A DNA stretch of 64,000 nt from Gemmatimonadota bacterium (GTDB lineage Bacteria; Gemmatimonadota; Gemmatimonadetes; Longimicrobiales; Longimicrobiaceae): NCBI GenBank assembly GCA_028287185.1, contig JAQBQD010000160.1, positions 1-64,000 of the forward strand, given 5' to 3'. Made by a program: the position numbers and the translations under genes. Below the pieces are notes generated by a model. It worked only from the letters and a program-made list of their open reading frames with translations, ran no database searches and was not told where the DNA came from. This document shows positions 17,143-26,318 of the stretch, piece after piece. How positions within the stretch are numbered: position 1 is the first letter of the stretch; every line of letters starts with the position of its first letter.

Positions 17143-17171
17143 TTGACGAGTATTATAGATTGGTATCTATA
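17143..17171 (+). promoter_or_regulatory. AT-rich promoter of trxA
   Basis: TTGACG (17143-17148) and TCTATA (17166-17171) are 17 nt apart. TATCTA two bases earlier is an alternative -10. The stretch is strikingly AT-rich, and the spacer and -10 overlap a perfect dyad. Confidence 0.6.
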
Positions 17172-17172
17172 A
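17153..17172. promoter_or_regulatory. Perfect 8-bp dyad overlapping the trxA promoter
   Basis: TTATAGAT/ATCTATAA arms surround a 4-nt centre and cover the spacer and -10 region of the trxA promoter, a position typical of a repressor operator. ATAG/CTAT cores recall OxyR half-sites, but the spacing is one base longer than the OxyR consensus, so the regulator is unknown. Confidence 0.5.
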
Positions 17173-17227
17173 AAGACGTTCGGCGGGATCGCCGGCGGGG
17201 TTCCTCAGAGGATAAAGGGAGGCTGAC

Positions 17228-17560
17228 GTGGCCGATAGCGCGAACACCATCACCGTGACGGACGAGAACTTCGCGACCGCCATCGCCGGCGTGCAGGGGC
17301 TGGCCGTGGTGGACTTCGGGGCGAGCTGGTGCGGGCCGTGCCGCATCATCGGGCCCTTCGTGGACCAGCTCGCGGACGAGTACGCCGGGCGCGTGGCCGT
17401 GGGCAAGCTGGACGTGGACGAGAACCCGCGCACCGCGGCCGCGTTCAACGTGCGCTCGCTGCCTTCCGTGCTGTTCTTCAAGGACGGCAAGGTGGTGGAC
17501 ACCATCGTGGGCGCCGTCCCCAAGCCCATGCTGAAGCAGAAGTTCGAGCAGCACGCCTGA
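17228..17560 (+). CDS. trxA: Thioredoxin
   Basis: Encodes 110 aa, the standard size. The active site WCGPC is in [18 protein letters not shown]. The buried Asp is in VVDFGASW, and the cis-proline loop SLPSVLFF is intact, as is the final GAVPKPML. It reduces protein disulfides and receives electrons from thioredoxin reductase, which is not in this window. The start is a GTG preceded by GGGAGG. It is a single-gene transcription unit, with a dyad-containing promoter upstream and a T-run terminator downstream. Confidence 0.97.
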   Translation: MADSANTITVTDENFATAIAGVQGLAVVDFGASWCGPCRIIGPFVDQLADEYAGRVAVGKLDVDENPRTAAAFNVRSLPSVLFFKDGKVVDTIVGAVPKPMLKQKFEQHA

Positions 17561-17586
17561 GCTTCGGCGGCGGTTTGATCGACGAT

Positions 17587-17622
17587 GGGCCGGGCCCGCA
17601 CACGCGGCGCCCGGCCCTTTTT
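17587..17622 (+). terminator. Rho-independent terminator of trxA
   Basis: A 9-bp stem GGGCCGGGC/GCCCGGCCC (17587-17595, 17609-17617) is followed at once by five Ts. It is the clearest classical terminator in the window. Confidence 0.9.
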
Positions 17623-17834
17623 GTATCTCCCCGTCCGGCGTTGCGGAGGTTGCGTCGGCGACGGCGGTCGTCGTCCGCCCCGCACCCGCCACGGGTCGAT
17701 GCCCGTGGCTGCAACGGCATCTCCGCCCATCGGCGTGGGCTCGCTCCGCGCGTGGGGGTGTTCCGCGCGTGCCGCCACGGCCGATGTGTTCGGCGCTGTG
17801 CAGCACGTGGCCGGCGATGCCGGGGTGGGCGGAG

Positions 17835-19526
17835 CTACCGTCGAAAGCCCCGCGTTCGCTCCACCGCGGCGTCGTACACCGCAACCTCGCGCGCCACGTC
17901 GTCCGCGGTCCAGTTCAACCCCGGCTCTGTCGCCATCCTCTCCGCCACCGCGCGGGCGATCGCGCGGCCGCCGTCCTCCGTCTCGTAGAAGAGCTGCATC
18001 CGCCGGCGAAGGATGTCCTCCAGCGACACCGCCATCTCCGCGCGGACGGCGTGGTCCACCTCCGCCCAGACGTACGGCCGCCCGTCGACCAGTTGGCGGC
18101 CGAGCCCCGGGTCCGCGCGGATGGCGGCGAGCAACGCGTCCGCCTCCGCGCCGTACGAGCGGGCCAGGTGCATCGCCGTTCCGGCGGAGAGGCCGAGCGT
18201 TTGTGCATCCGCCGTGACGCGCGCGAGGAACGCGTCCCACGGCTCGGTGGGCGCGCCCGGGAGGGGGAGGAGGTCCGTGGTCGAGGGGCGGGACTGGATG
18301 CCGTGCTCCGCGCGCAGGATCTCCGCGGCACGGTCCGCGGCCTGGAGCGCCATCACGCGATAGGTGGTCAGCTTGCCGCCTGCGATGTTGAGGAGGCCGG
18401 ATGCGTCACGCCAGATCTCGTGCTCGCGCGGGGTTGCGCTCTCGGAGCCGGCGCCGCGCGGGGGGGCGAGCAGGGGGCGGATGCCGGCCCAGGTGCTCAC
18501 CACGTCCCCGGTCGTGAGATTCGCGTCCGGGTAGATGGCGTTGGCGGATGCGACGAGGTAGTCCACGTCCTTCGCGTCCGCCTCGGCCGTGCCGGGATCG
18601 CCGGTGAAGTCCGTGTCGGTGGTGCCGACGTACGAGAAGTCGCCCTGCGGCAGCACGAACATCACCCGCCCGTCGATGGGCGACAGGAAGGTGACGGCGT
18701 GCCGGTTCCCCAGCCGATCGGCGCGCACCATGATGTGCACGCCCTTCGTCGGCCGCAGCCGGGGCGCCGCTGACGGCTGGGCCAGGCGGCGGACGGCGTC
18801 GGACCAGGGCCCCGTCGCGTTCACCGTCACCCGCGCACGCACCTCCGTCTCCGTTCCCGTCCGCCGGTCACGGATGCGCGCGCCCTCGACCTTGCCGGAC
18901 GGTCCGGTGAGGAAGGCGGCGACCTCCGCGTGCGAGACGGTCGCGGCGCCGGCCTCGTGCGCGGCGCGGACGTTGGCGAGGGCCAGGCGCGCGTCGTCCA
19001 CCGCCGCGTCGAAGTAGACGGCGGCGCCGGTCAGCCCCTCACGGCGCAGGCGGGGCTCCTCGGCGAGCGTGCCGGCGGGGCCCAGCATGCGGTGCGAGCG
19101 GATGTTGCCGAACAGGGAGAGGCCGTCGTACAGCCACATCCCGGCCAGTAGCTTGGGCAGGCTGACGGGGCCGCGGCGGAAGACGGGGAAGACGAACTCG
19201 AGGGGATGGATCAGGTGGGGAGCCAGCTTCAGGAGCCGGCGGCGCTCGGCGCTGGCCTCGAACACCAGGCGGAACTGGAAGGTCTCCAGGTAGCGCAGGC
19301 CGCCGTGCACCAGGCGCGACGAGCGGCTGCTGGTGCCACCGCCGAAGTCGCCCGCGTCCACCAGCGCCACGCGCAGCCCGCGCAGCGCCGCGTCCCGCGC
19401 AATGCCGGCGCCGGTGACGCCGCCGCCGACCACCAGCATGTCCCACGTCCCCTCGCCGAGGGAGGCGAGATGCGCCGCGCGGGCGGCGGCGGAGAAGGGA
19501 AGGGCGGCGCTCGGGACGGGCGTCAC
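17835..19526 (-). CDS. glpD: FAD-dependent glycerol-3-phosphate dehydrogenase
   Basis: Encodes 563 aa from a GTG start. The FAD-binding Rossmann motif is [21 protein letters not shown] (about residues 30-50). It is followed by [18 protein letters not shown], which is diagnostic of GlpD/GlpA. Later motifs are [30 protein letters not shown], and [11 protein letters not shown] near residue 380, which closes the FAD site. The C-terminal helical domain is present. It oxidises glycerol-3-phosphate to dihydroxyacetone phosphate at the membrane and passes electrons to quinone. It begins 13 nt after the cheC stop, so the two are probably co-transcribed. Confidence 0.95.
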   Translation of the reverse strand: MTPVPSAALPFSAAARAAHLASLGEGTWDMLVVGGGVTGAGIARDAALRGLRVALVDAGDFGGGTSSRSSRLVHGGLRYLETFQFRLVFEASAERRRLLKLAPHLIHPLEFVFPVFRRGPVSLPKLLAGMWLYDGLSLFGNIRSHRMLGPAGTLAEEPRLRREGLTGAAVYFDAAVDDARLALANVRAAHEAGAATVSHAEVAAFLTGPSGKVEGARIRDRRTGTETEVRARVTVNATGPWSDAVRRLAQPSAAPRLRPTKGVHIMVRADRLGNRHAVTFLSPIDGRVMFVLPQGDFSYVGTTDTDFTGDPGTAEADAKDVDYLVASANAIYPDANLTTGDVVSTWAGIRPLLAPPRGAGSESATPREHEIWRDASGLLNIAGGKLTTYRVMALQAADRAAEILRAEHGIQSRPSTTDLLPLPGAPTEPWDAFLARVTADAQTLGLSAGTAMHLARSYGAEADALLAAIRADPGLGRQLVDGRPYVWAEVDHAVRAEMAVSLEDILRRRMQLFYETEDGGRAIARAVAERMATEPGLNWTADDVAREVAVYDAAVERTRGFRR

Positions 19527-19539
19527 GGCCGGCGCCCGG

Positions 19540-20139
19540 CTACACGTCCTTGAAGCCCAGGGCGCGCAGCAGGGAGGTGAACGACACGTCCGAGTGGCTG
19601 AGGACGAAGACGCCCTCGAAGGTGGTGTCCAGGAAGGTGAAGTCCGTCTCGATCACCAGGCCGTCGTGCCCGTCGTGGTCCAGCTCGTCGCGCCCGATCT
19701 CGCGCAGGTCGGGGGTGCCGATCATCACGCCCTTGCCCAGGAACGAGCCCAGCACGCCCACGTACGCGGCGCAGACGATGTTGCCCATCTCGTTCAGCGC
19801 CGAGCGCTCCAGCGCGCCGATCTCCACGTGGGCCGACGAGTCGCGGCGCAGCATCAGCGCCACCATCCGCAGCGCCGTCTCCACCGTCAGGATCAGCGAG
19901 GCGCGCTCGCCGCCCTCGTCCGAGATGCCCTCGATGGGCACGGCGATCACCACCAGCGGCCCCGTGCCGGGCACCGTCTGCGAGGTCTCCTCGCCGGGCA
20001 CGAACTGGATGCGGGGCACCGAGATCATCACCGTCAGCCCCGTCAGGGCCGACAGGTTGGTGGCGGCGTGTCCGGCGCCGATGTTCACGACCTCACGGAT
20101 CGCGTCGAGCTGCTGCGGGGTCACGGGGGTCGGTCTCAT
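19540..20139 (-). CDS. cheC: CheC-family chemotaxis phosphatase
   Basis: Encodes 199 aa from the ATG at 20139. A GTG 16 codons upstream is possible but adds a weak N-terminus. Two helices carry the CheC/CheX/FliY phosphatase signature E-x-x-N: Glu16-Asn19 (REVVNIGAGHAATNLSALTG) and Glu117-Asn120 (ALNEMGNIVCAAYVGVLGS). Both are intact, as in CheC proteins with two active centres. By family, it dephosphorylates CheY-P and can bind the CheD receptor deamidase. No CheA, CheY, CheD or receptor gene is nearby. It sits between dcd and glpD. Confidence 0.88.
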   Translation of the reverse strand: MRPTPVTPQQLDAIREVVNIGAGHAATNLSALTGLTVMISVPRIQFVPGEETSQTVPGTGPLVVIAVPIEGISDEGGERASLILTVETALRMVALMLRRDSSAHVEIGALERSALNEMGNIVCAAYVGVLGSFLGKGVMIGTPDLREIGRDELDHDGHDGLVIETDFTFLDTTFEGVFVLSHSDVSFTSLLRALGFKDV

Positions 20140-20211
20140 GCGTTCGGTTTCCGCGGTGCGCGCTTGGATGAAGGAAGGTGGAGGCACGGCGCCCGCCGTG
20201 CAGGTTTCGGG

Positions 20212-20766
20212 CTAGAGCCGCGGCGTGGTGACGCCCACCTGGCCCTGGTACTTGCCCTTTCGGTCCGCGTAGCTCACCTCGCAGACCTCGTTCGCCTCGA
20301 AGAAGATCACCTGCGCGATCCCTTCGTTGGCGTAGATGCGCGCCGGCAGCGGCGTCGTGTTGCTGATCTCCAGCGTTACGAATCCCTCCCACTCGGGCTC
20401 GAAAGGGGTCACATTTGTAATAATCCCACAACGCGCGTACGTACTTTTCCCGACACAGAGCGTCATCACCGTACGCGGGATGCGGAAGTACTCCACCGAG
20501 CGCGCCAGGGCGAACGAGTTGGGGGGGACGATGCAGACGTCGCCCTCGTAGTTCACGAACGACCTGTCGTCGAACGCCTTGGGGTCGACGATGGCGTTGT
20601 TGACGTTGGTGAAGATCTTGAACTCGCGCGCCACCCGCATGTCGTAGCCGTACGACGACACCCCGTACGAGATGGTGCCCTGCCGCACCTGCGCGTCCTG
20701 GAACGGCTCGATCATGCCGTGCTCGCGGGCCATGCGGCGGATCCAGTGGTCGGGCTTGATGCTCAT
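20212..20766 (-). CDS. dcd: dCTP deaminase
   Basis: Encodes 184 aa, the usual length. Typical segments are [27 protein letters not shown], the substrate loop [16 protein letters not shown] and the catalytic Glu in [15 protein letters not shown], then [13 protein letters not shown]. It converts dCTP to dUTP for thymidylate synthesis. The codons for the loop around residues 103-119 are quite unlike the rest of the gene (AT-ending codons). It is divergent from nuoA across a 255-bp gap. The first gene of a probable dcd-cheC-glpD cluster: the cheC start is 72 bp downstream. Confidence 0.96.
   Translation of the reverse strand: MSIKPDHWIRRMAREHGMIEPFQDAQVRQGTISYGVSSYGYDMRVAREFKIFTNVNNAIVDPKAFDDRSFVNYEGDVCIVPPNSFALARSVEYFRIPRTVMTLCVGKSTYARCGIITNVTPFEPEWEGFVTLEISNTTPLPARIYANEGIAQVIFFEANEVCEVSYADRKGKYQGQVGVTTPRL
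20408..20462 (-). other. AT-rich codon island inside dcd
   Basis: About 55 nt inside dcd use AAA, AGT, TGT, CGT, ATT, ACA and AAT codons where the surrounding gene uses G/C-ending synonyms. The island coincides with the substrate-binding loop [14 protein letters not shown], so the protein is conserved while the DNA is atypical. Confidence 0.55.
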
Positions 20767-20934
20767 CGGGAGCGCGGCGTCGCGGGTCGTGAGGGCGGGT
20801 CCGGCCTCGCGCGGCGCCCGAAGGTACGCCGTAGGAACGGGCGTTGCAGGCGGGGGTACCGGGAAGCTCGCAGGGGCGGGAACCTAGGGCCGAGGAGGCG
20901 CGGCGGCAAGGGCGGAAACGGGCTCCGCGTCTGC

Positions 20935-20964
20935 TTGACACTGGCCGCGGCGGCGGTGTATCTT
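20935..20964 (+). promoter_or_regulatory. Promoter of the nuo operon
   Basis: A perfect TTGACA (20935-20940) is followed after 18 nt by TATCTT (20959-20964). The start of nuoA is 58 nt downstream of the -10 box, and no other strong promoter is seen before the 15-kb operon. Confidence 0.8.
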
Positions 20965-21021
20965 GCGCCGTCTTCCTGCAAGTGAAGGATTTCACAAACT
21001 CTCGTCGGGAGATCGCGACGC

Positions 21022-21378
21022 ATGCTGCGGCCCTACGTCCCCCTGCTGGTCCTGCTGGCCCTTTCCGTGGTCAACGCGATCTTCATGGTCGTGCTGTCCA
21101 CGGTGCTGAGCCCGGGCGGGGCGACGAAGGTGAAGTCCGCGCCCTACGAGTCGGGGATGACGCCGCTCGGCAACCCGCGCGAGCGGTTCTCGGTCAAGTT
21201 CTACGTCGTGGCCATCCTGTTCATCGTCTTCGACGTGGAGACCATCTTCCTCCTGCCCTGGGCCGTGTCGGCGCGCCGGCTGGGCTGGGCGGGGTTCGCG
21301 GCCGCGGGGATCTTCATCTTCATCCTCACGGTCGGGCTCATCTACGAGTGGAAGAAGGGAGCGCTGGAATGGGATTGA
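21022..21378 (+). CDS. nuoA: NADH-quinone oxidoreductase subunit A
   Basis: Encodes 118 aa with three membrane helices. The loop between helices 1 and 2 holds the family hallmark [20 protein letters not shown]. The second helix includes [20 protein letters not shown] with the conserved acidic residues. First gene of the complex I operon. It overlaps nuoB by 10 nt. A GGGAG lies 9 nt before the ATG. Confidence 0.97.
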   Translation: MLRPYVPLLVLLALSVVNAIFMVVLSTVLSPGGATKVKSAPYESGMTPLGNPRERFSVKFYVVAILFIVFDVETIFLLPWAVSARRLGWAGFAAAGIFIFILTVGLIYEWKKGALEWD

Positions 21379-22061
21379 ACGAAGGCGCACTGCCCGTACA
21401 TACAGGCCCTGCCGAGGCTCCCCAGGGGGGCCTCTTCTCGGGGCAGCCCAGCTTCCTCACCACCAAGCTGGACGCGGTGGTGAACTGGGCCCGCACGAAC
21501 TCGCTGTGGCCCATGCCGTTCGGCACCGCGTGCTGCGCCATCGAGATGATGGCGACGGCGGCCACGCGGTACGACCTGGCGCGCTTCGGCATGGAGCGCA
21601 TGAGCTTCTCGCCGCGCCAGGCCGACCTGCTGATCTGCGCGGGGCGGGTGAGCTACAAGATGGCGCCCGTGCTGCGCCGCATCTGGGAGCAGATGCCCGA
21701 GCCCAAGTGGGCCATCTCCATGGGCGCCTGCGCCAGCTCCGGAGGCGTGTTCGACGTCTACAGCATGGTCCAGGGGATCGACACCATCATCCCCGTGGAC
21801 GTGTACGTGCCCGGCTGCCCGCCGCGGCCCGAGGGGCTGATCTACGGGATCCTCATGATCCAGGAGAAGATCCGCAACAGCGCCCCCACCAGCCGCGCCG
21901 AGTGGGGCCGCACGGACCTGCTGCCGGAAAGCGCCTCCGCCCTGACGGACCCGATGATCGAGGACATCACGGCGCCCTTCGGCAACTCCACCAACCAGAA
22001 CCGCGCCAGCGGCCTGGTCTCCACCGGCGCCATGGTCCGCGCGTCGGACCGGCGCCCGTAG
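21369..22061 (+). CDS. nuoB: NADH-quinone oxidoreductase subunit B
   Basis: Encodes 230 aa. The four ligands of the terminal [4Fe-4S] cluster N2 are present: Cys55-Cys56 ([11 protein letters not shown]), Cys121 (GACASSGG) and Cys150 (VPGCPPRPE). The C-terminal 60 residues (after EKIRN) are longer than in E. coli NuoB and look flexible. The subunit sits in the peripheral arm next to the quinone site. The start lies within the end of nuoA, so translation is coupled. Confidence 0.97.
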   Translation: MGLNEGALPVHTGPAEAPQGGLFSGQPSFLTTKLDAVVNWARTNSLWPMPFGTACCAIEMMATAATRYDLARFGMERMSFSPRQADLLICAGRVSYKMAPVLRRIWEQMPEPKWAISMGACASSGGVFDVYSMVQGIDTIIPVDVYVPGCPPRPEGLIYGILMIQEKIRNSAPTSRAEWGRTDLLPESASALTDPMIEDITAPFGNSTNQNRASGLVSTGAMVRASDRRP

Positions 22062-22072
22062 GCCGCGCGACG

Positions 22073-22801
22073 ATGAGCAACGACGCCTTCAAGAAGGGGC
22101 TGGACGGCCTGGACTCCGGCCCCACGCCCTCGCAGGCCGGGCAGACCGAGGCCCCCCCCGCGGCGGCCGGGCTGCCGCCGCACCCCAGCGTGGACGCCCT
22201 CCGCGAGCGCTTCGGCGACGCGGTGCTGCGCCACGAGCTGGTGGCGGGCGACGAGCACGTGGTGTACGTGGACCCGGCGCGCGTGCTGGAGATGCTGGGG
22301 TGGCTGAAGGACGACCCGGCGCACCGCTACGACTTCCTGCAGGACCTGACTTGCGTGGACCACGGCAACGGCCGCACCCTGCAGGTGGTCTGGCAGCTCT
22401 GGTCCATCCCCAACAAGCTGAACCTGCGGGTGAAGGCCACGCTGCCCCTGGACGCGCTGGAGGTCGACAGCGTGTACCACCTGTGGCGGGCGAGCGACTG
22501 GCTGGAGCGCGAGGCGTACGACATGTTCGGCGTGGTGTTCCGCGGTCACCCCGACCTGCGGCGCATCCTCATGCCCTACAACTACGCCGAGGGCCACCCG
22601 CTGCGGAAGGACTTCCCCCTGCGCGGCCGCTTCACGCGTGCCGAGCAGACCCGGCGCGCGCTGGCGCAGAAGACGGAGGACCACTACTCCGAGAAGGAGC
22701 TGCGCATCGCGCACGCGCTGGGGCAGGCGCTTCCCGAGCCCTTCGCCCCGGGCGAGGCGGGGAGCCAGGGACAATTCGGCGGCATGGGAGGAGCGGGCTG
22801 A
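22073..22801 (+). CDS. nuoC: NADH-quinone oxidoreductase subunit C
   Basis: Encodes 242 aa. After a Gly/Pro/Ala-rich N-terminus of about 40 residues the 30-kDa-subunit fold runs from [15 protein letters not shown]. It carries the signature ERE-x-YDMFG ([20 protein letters not shown]) and RRILMPYN...HPLRKDFPL. It is a separate polypeptide here and not fused to NuoD. The stop shares one base with the nuoD start (TGATG). Confidence 0.95.
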   Translation: MSNDAFKKGLDGLDSGPTPSQAGQTEAPPAAAGLPPHPSVDALRERFGDAVLRHELVAGDEHVVYVDPARVLEMLGWLKDDPAHRYDFLQDLTCVDHGNGRTLQVVWQLWSIPNKLNLRVKATLPLDALEVDSVYHLWRASDWLEREAYDMFGVVFRGHPDLRRILMPYNYAEGHPLRKDFPLRGRFTRAEQTRRALAQKTEDHYSEKELRIAHALGQALPEPFAPGEAGSQGQFGGMGGAG

Positions 22802-24090
22802 TGGCGCTTCGGAGAGTGGTCTACAACGTCACGCGGAACCCCGAGCTGGCCGCCGGCGGCAGCCTGGTGCACGCGCCCGTGGTGCCCGTGGCGGGCGAGG
22901 TGGCGCACCCGCACCAGGACATCGCCGGCGAGCACATGCTCATCAACATCGGCCCGCAGCACCCGGCCACGCACGGCGTGCTGCGCCTGGTGCTGGAGCT
23001 GGACGGCGAGACGGTGGTACGCTGCATCCCCCACATCGGCTACCTGCACTCCTCGTTCGAGAAGCTGGGCGAGTACCGGGACTGGAACCAGATCGTCCCG
23101 CTCACGGACCGCATGGACTACCTGGCGCCGCTCATCTACAACTGCGCCTATGCCATGTCCGTCGAGAAGCTGATGGGCGTGGAGGTCACCGAGCGCTGCA
23201 AGGTGGTGCGGCTCATCTGCATGGAGCTGGACCGCATCTTCAGCCACCTGCTGTGGCTGGGCACCACGGGCATCGACCTGGGCGCCTTCACGGTCTTCCT
23301 CTACACCTTCCAGCAGCGCGAGCTGATCTACGACCTGCACGAGTCGTACGTCGGCGCCCGCATCACCACCTCGTCCACGCGCATCGGCGGGATGATGGCC
23401 GACCTGCCGGCGGGGTGGATCGACCAGCTCAACTCCTTCTTGAAGGGGTTCCCGAAGGTGCTGGACGAGGTGGACACGCTGCTCACCAACAACGCCATCT
23501 GGGTGGGACGCACGCAGGGCGTGGGCGTGATCTCGGCCGAGGACGCGGTGAACTTCGGGCTGTCCGGGCCCAACCTGCGCGCCTCGGGCGTGGCGTACGA
23601 CGTCCGCAAGGACCGCCCGTACTACGACATGGAGACGTACGACTTCGACGTCCCGGTGGGCGAGCACGGCGACATCTACGACCGCTACCTGTGCCGCATG
23701 GAGGAGATGCGGCAGAGCGTGGGGCTGCTGCACCAGTTCATCGAGCGCCTTCCCGGCGGCTCCATCAACGTGGACGACCCGCGGGTGATCCTGCCGTCCA
23801 AGACGATGGCGATGAACGACATGGAATCGATGATCCACCACTTCAAGGTGGTCATGGAGGGCGTCCGCGCCCCCGTGGGCGAATCGTGGTTCTCGGTGGA
23901 GTCGAGCAAGGGCGAGCTGGGGATGTACGTGGTGTCGGACGGCGGGGCCAAGCCCGTCCGCTGGCGCGTGCGCGGCCCCTCGTTCATCAACATCGCGGCG
24001 CTTCCGCACATGATCGAGGGCGCGCTGCTGTCGGACGTGATCGCGGTCAACGCGTCGCTGGACATCGTGCTGGGAGAGATCGACCGATGA
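22801..24090 (+). CDS. nuoD: NADH-quinone oxidoreductase subunit D
   Basis: Encodes 429 aa, related to the large subunit of NiFe hydrogenases. Typical motifs are NIGPQHPATHGVLRL near residue 50, HIGYLHSSFEKLGEYRD, and the C-terminal FINIAALPHMIEGALLSDVI, ending LGEIDR at the quinone cavity. The first 45 residues (VYNVTRNPELAAGG...) are an extension before the conserved core. It overlaps both nuoC (1 nt) and nuoE (4 nt). Confidence 0.97.
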   Translation: MALRRVVYNVTRNPELAAGGSLVHAPVVPVAGEVAHPHQDIAGEHMLINIGPQHPATHGVLRLVLELDGETVVRCIPHIGYLHSSFEKLGEYRDWNQIVPLTDRMDYLAPLIYNCAYAMSVEKLMGVEVTERCKVVRLICMELDRIFSHLLWLGTTGIDLGAFTVFLYTFQQRELIYDLHESYVGARITTSSTRIGGMMADLPAGWIDQLNSFLKGFPKVLDEVDTLLTNNAIWVGRTQGVGVISAEDAVNFGLSGPNLRASGVAYDVRKDRPYYDMETYDFDVPVGEHGDIYDRYLCRMEEMRQSVGLLHQFIERLPGGSINVDDPRVILPSKTMAMNDMESMIHHFKVVMEGVRAPVGESWFSVESSKGELGMYVVSDGGAKPVRWRVRGPSFINIAALPHMIEGALLSDVIAVNASLDIVLGEIDR

Positions 24091-24767
24091 GCGGGCACCC
24101 CAACGACGACCTCCACCCCGAGTCGTGGCCCGTGGCGGCCGCCAACCCGGGGTTCGCGGGCGACACCGGCGAGTTCACGCAGCTCACCGAAGACGACGTG
24201 CGCGGCCTCTCCTTCGTCGGGATCCGGCCCAAGGACGGCGGCCACGCCTCCGTCGCCGGCACGCTCCCGTACCAGGTGGCGGAGAAGGACCCCGAGGCGC
24301 CCATCTTCAGCGGCCCCTACGAGGACCGCCTGGAGAAGGTGCTGAGCCGCTATCCCGACCGGCAGGCGGCGCTCCTCCCCACGCTGCACATGGCGCAGGA
24401 GGTCCGCGGCTTCCTGTCCCCGGCCACGCTGGACGAGGTGGCCCAGAAGCTGGGGCTGTCGCCCGCCTACGTGCGCGGGGTGGCGACGTTCTACACCATG
24501 TACAACCTGGCTCCCGTCGGGAAGCACCTGATCCAGGTGTGCACCAACATCTCGTGCAACCTGTGCGGCGGCGACGCGGTGCTGGCGGAGTTCCTGAAGC
24601 ACGCGGGCACCGAGGTGGGCGAGACCTCGGCCAACGGGCTGTGGACCATCATCGAGGTGGAGTGCCTGGGGGCCTGCGGGTTCCCCACGGCGGTGCAGAT
24701 CAACGACCGCTACTTCGAGAACGTCCGCCCCGAGGACGTTCCGGCGGTCCTGGCGCAGCTCACCTGA
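24087..24767 (+). CDS. nuoE: NADH-quinone oxidoreductase subunit E
   Basis: Encodes 226 aa. The C-terminal thioredoxin-like half holds the [2Fe-2S] ligands in VCTNISC (C-x4-C) and VECLGAC (C-x3-C). The helical part contains LPTLHMAQEVRGFLS and VRGVATFYTMY. The N-terminal 85 residues (LTEDDVRGLSFVGIRPKDGG...) are additional to the usual ~165-residue core and unrecognised. The ATG overlaps the nuoD stop by 4 nt. Confidence 0.96.
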   Translation: MSGHPNDDLHPESWPVAAANPGFAGDTGEFTQLTEDDVRGLSFVGIRPKDGGHASVAGTLPYQVAEKDPEAPIFSGPYEDRLEKVLSRYPDRQAALLPTLHMAQEVRGFLSPATLDEVAQKLGLSPAYVRGVATFYTMYNLAPVGKHLIQVCTNISCNLCGGDAVLAEFLKHAGTEVGETSANGLWTIIEVECLGACGFPTAVQINDRYFENVRPEDVPAVLAQLT

Positions 24768-24774
24768 GGCGGCG

Positions 24775-26064
24775 ATGGCGTACCCGTACATCCACCCGAG
24801 CGAGACCCGCGTCCTTTCCAAGCACTTCGGCGAGCCCGAGGCCCGGACGCTGAAGGGATGGGAGGCCCGCGGCGGCTACGAGGCGGCCCGCAAGGCGCTG
24901 TCGATGGAGCGCTCCGCCGTCGTGGACGAGGTGAAGGCGTCCGGCCTGCGCGGCCGCGGCGGCGCCGGCTTCCCCACGGGCGTGAAGTGGAGCTTCATGC
25001 CCAAGAAGACGGACAAGCCGCACTTCCTGGTCTGCAACGCGGACGAGTCCGAGCCCGGCACCTTCAAGGACCGCGAGCTCATGCGCTGGACGCCGCACGC
25101 CCTGATCGAGGGCCTGCTGGTGGGCGCGTACGCCATCCACGCCGAGCACGCCTACGTCTACATCCGCGGCGAGTTCTTCGAGGCGGCGCAGATCATGGCG
25201 CGCGCCATCGAGGAGGCGTACGAGGCCGGGTACGCGGGAAAGAACGTGTTCGGGCTGGGCGTGGACATCGACATCACGCTGCACCTGGGGGCGGGCGCCT
25301 ACATCTGCGGCGAGGAGACGGGGCTGCTCAACTCGCTGGAGGGGCGCCGCGGAGAGCCGCGCATGAAGCCCCCGTTCCCGGCCATCTCGGGCGCGTTCCG
25401 CTTTCCCACCGCGGTGAACAACGTGGAGAGCCTGATCGCGGCGGCCCACGTGGTGCTGAACGGCGCGGCCTGGTACAAGCAGTGGGGCACGGAGAAGAGC
25501 ACGGGCACCAAGCTCTTCTGCGTGTCGGGACACGTGAAGCGCCCCGGCAACTACGAGGTGCCGCTGGGCTTCAACTTCAAGGAGTTCATCTACGACGTCT
25601 GCGGCGGCACGCCCAGCGGCCGGCCCATCAAGGCCGTGATCCCGGGCGGCAGCTCGGTGCCCATCCTCACGGGCGACGAGCTGGACATCGGGATGGACTA
25701 CGAGGCGATGGCGGCGGCCGGCACCATGCTGGGATGCGGGTCGGTGATCGTGATGGACGACACCACCAACATCGTCAAGCAGGTGCGGCGGATGGTGGAC
25801 TTCTACGCCCACGAGAGCTGCGGCCAGTGCACGCCCTGCCGCGAGGGCACCACGTGGGCCGCCAAGATCCTGCGCCGCATCGAGAACGGGCGCGGCCAGC
25901 CGGACGACCTGGAGACGCTGCTGCAGATCTCCGAGAACATGTCGGGCAAGACCATCTGCGTGCTGTCCGACGCGGCGGCGGCCCCCATCACGTCGTCGAT
26001 CGAGAAGTTCCGCGGCGACTACGAGGCGCTCATGGCCCCCGTGCCGGCCCTCGCCGCGCGGTAG
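24775..26064 (+). CDS. nuoF: NADH-quinone oxidoreductase subunit F (NADH-binding)
   Basis: Encodes 429 aa. The NADH/FMN site is shown by GLRGRGGAGFPTGVKW and by CGEETGLLNSLEGRRGEPR. The N3 [4Fe-4S] ligands are in ESCGQCTPCREGT plus a later Cys in GKTICVLSD. It accepts hydride from NADH and passes electrons through FMN to the Fe-S chain. It starts 7 nt after nuoE. A 254-bp gap then breaks the otherwise tight spacing before nuoG. Confidence 0.97.
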   Translation: MAYPYIHPSETRVLSKHFGEPEARTLKGWEARGGYEAARKALSMERSAVVDEVKASGLRGRGGAGFPTGVKWSFMPKKTDKPHFLVCNADESEPGTFKDRELMRWTPHALIEGLLVGAYAIHAEHAYVYIRGEFFEAAQIMARAIEEAYEAGYAGKNVFGLGVDIDITLHLGAGAYICGEETGLLNSLEGRRGEPRMKPPFPAISGAFRFPTAVNNVESLIAAAHVVLNGAAWYKQWGTEKSTGTKLFCVSGHVKRPGNYEVPLGFNFKEFIYDVCGGTPSGRPIKAVIPGGSSVPILTGDELDIGMDYEAMAAAGTMLGCGSVIVMDDTTNIVKQVRRMVDFYAHESCGQCTPCREGTTWAAKILRRIENGRGQPDDLETLLQISENMSGKTICVLSDAAAAPITSSIEKFRGDYEALMAPVPALAAR

Positions 26065-26318
26065 CTCACGGAACCTTCCCGGTCCTCCGATCTCCGCCAT
26101 CCGCGGATCGATCGAGGACCACGTGCGGAAGCCTCGTCGCGACGATGCCGAGAGGTCGACGGCAGAACCTTCCGCCAGGGTACCCGCGCACCGCTCTTCC
26201 GGTGATCCCGGTCGACGGACGCCGGGCTGAGAGATTCACGGGGCTGCGCACGCCGCGGCCTTCCTGCGAGCCGACCAGGGCCCCACGGCCCGAGCGAAGT
26301 ACATTACGAGGAGGCCCC

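Noticed and set aside
17153-17172. OxyR site at trxA
   Set aside because: ATAG and CTAT half-sites are present but are spaced by 8 nt instead of 7.
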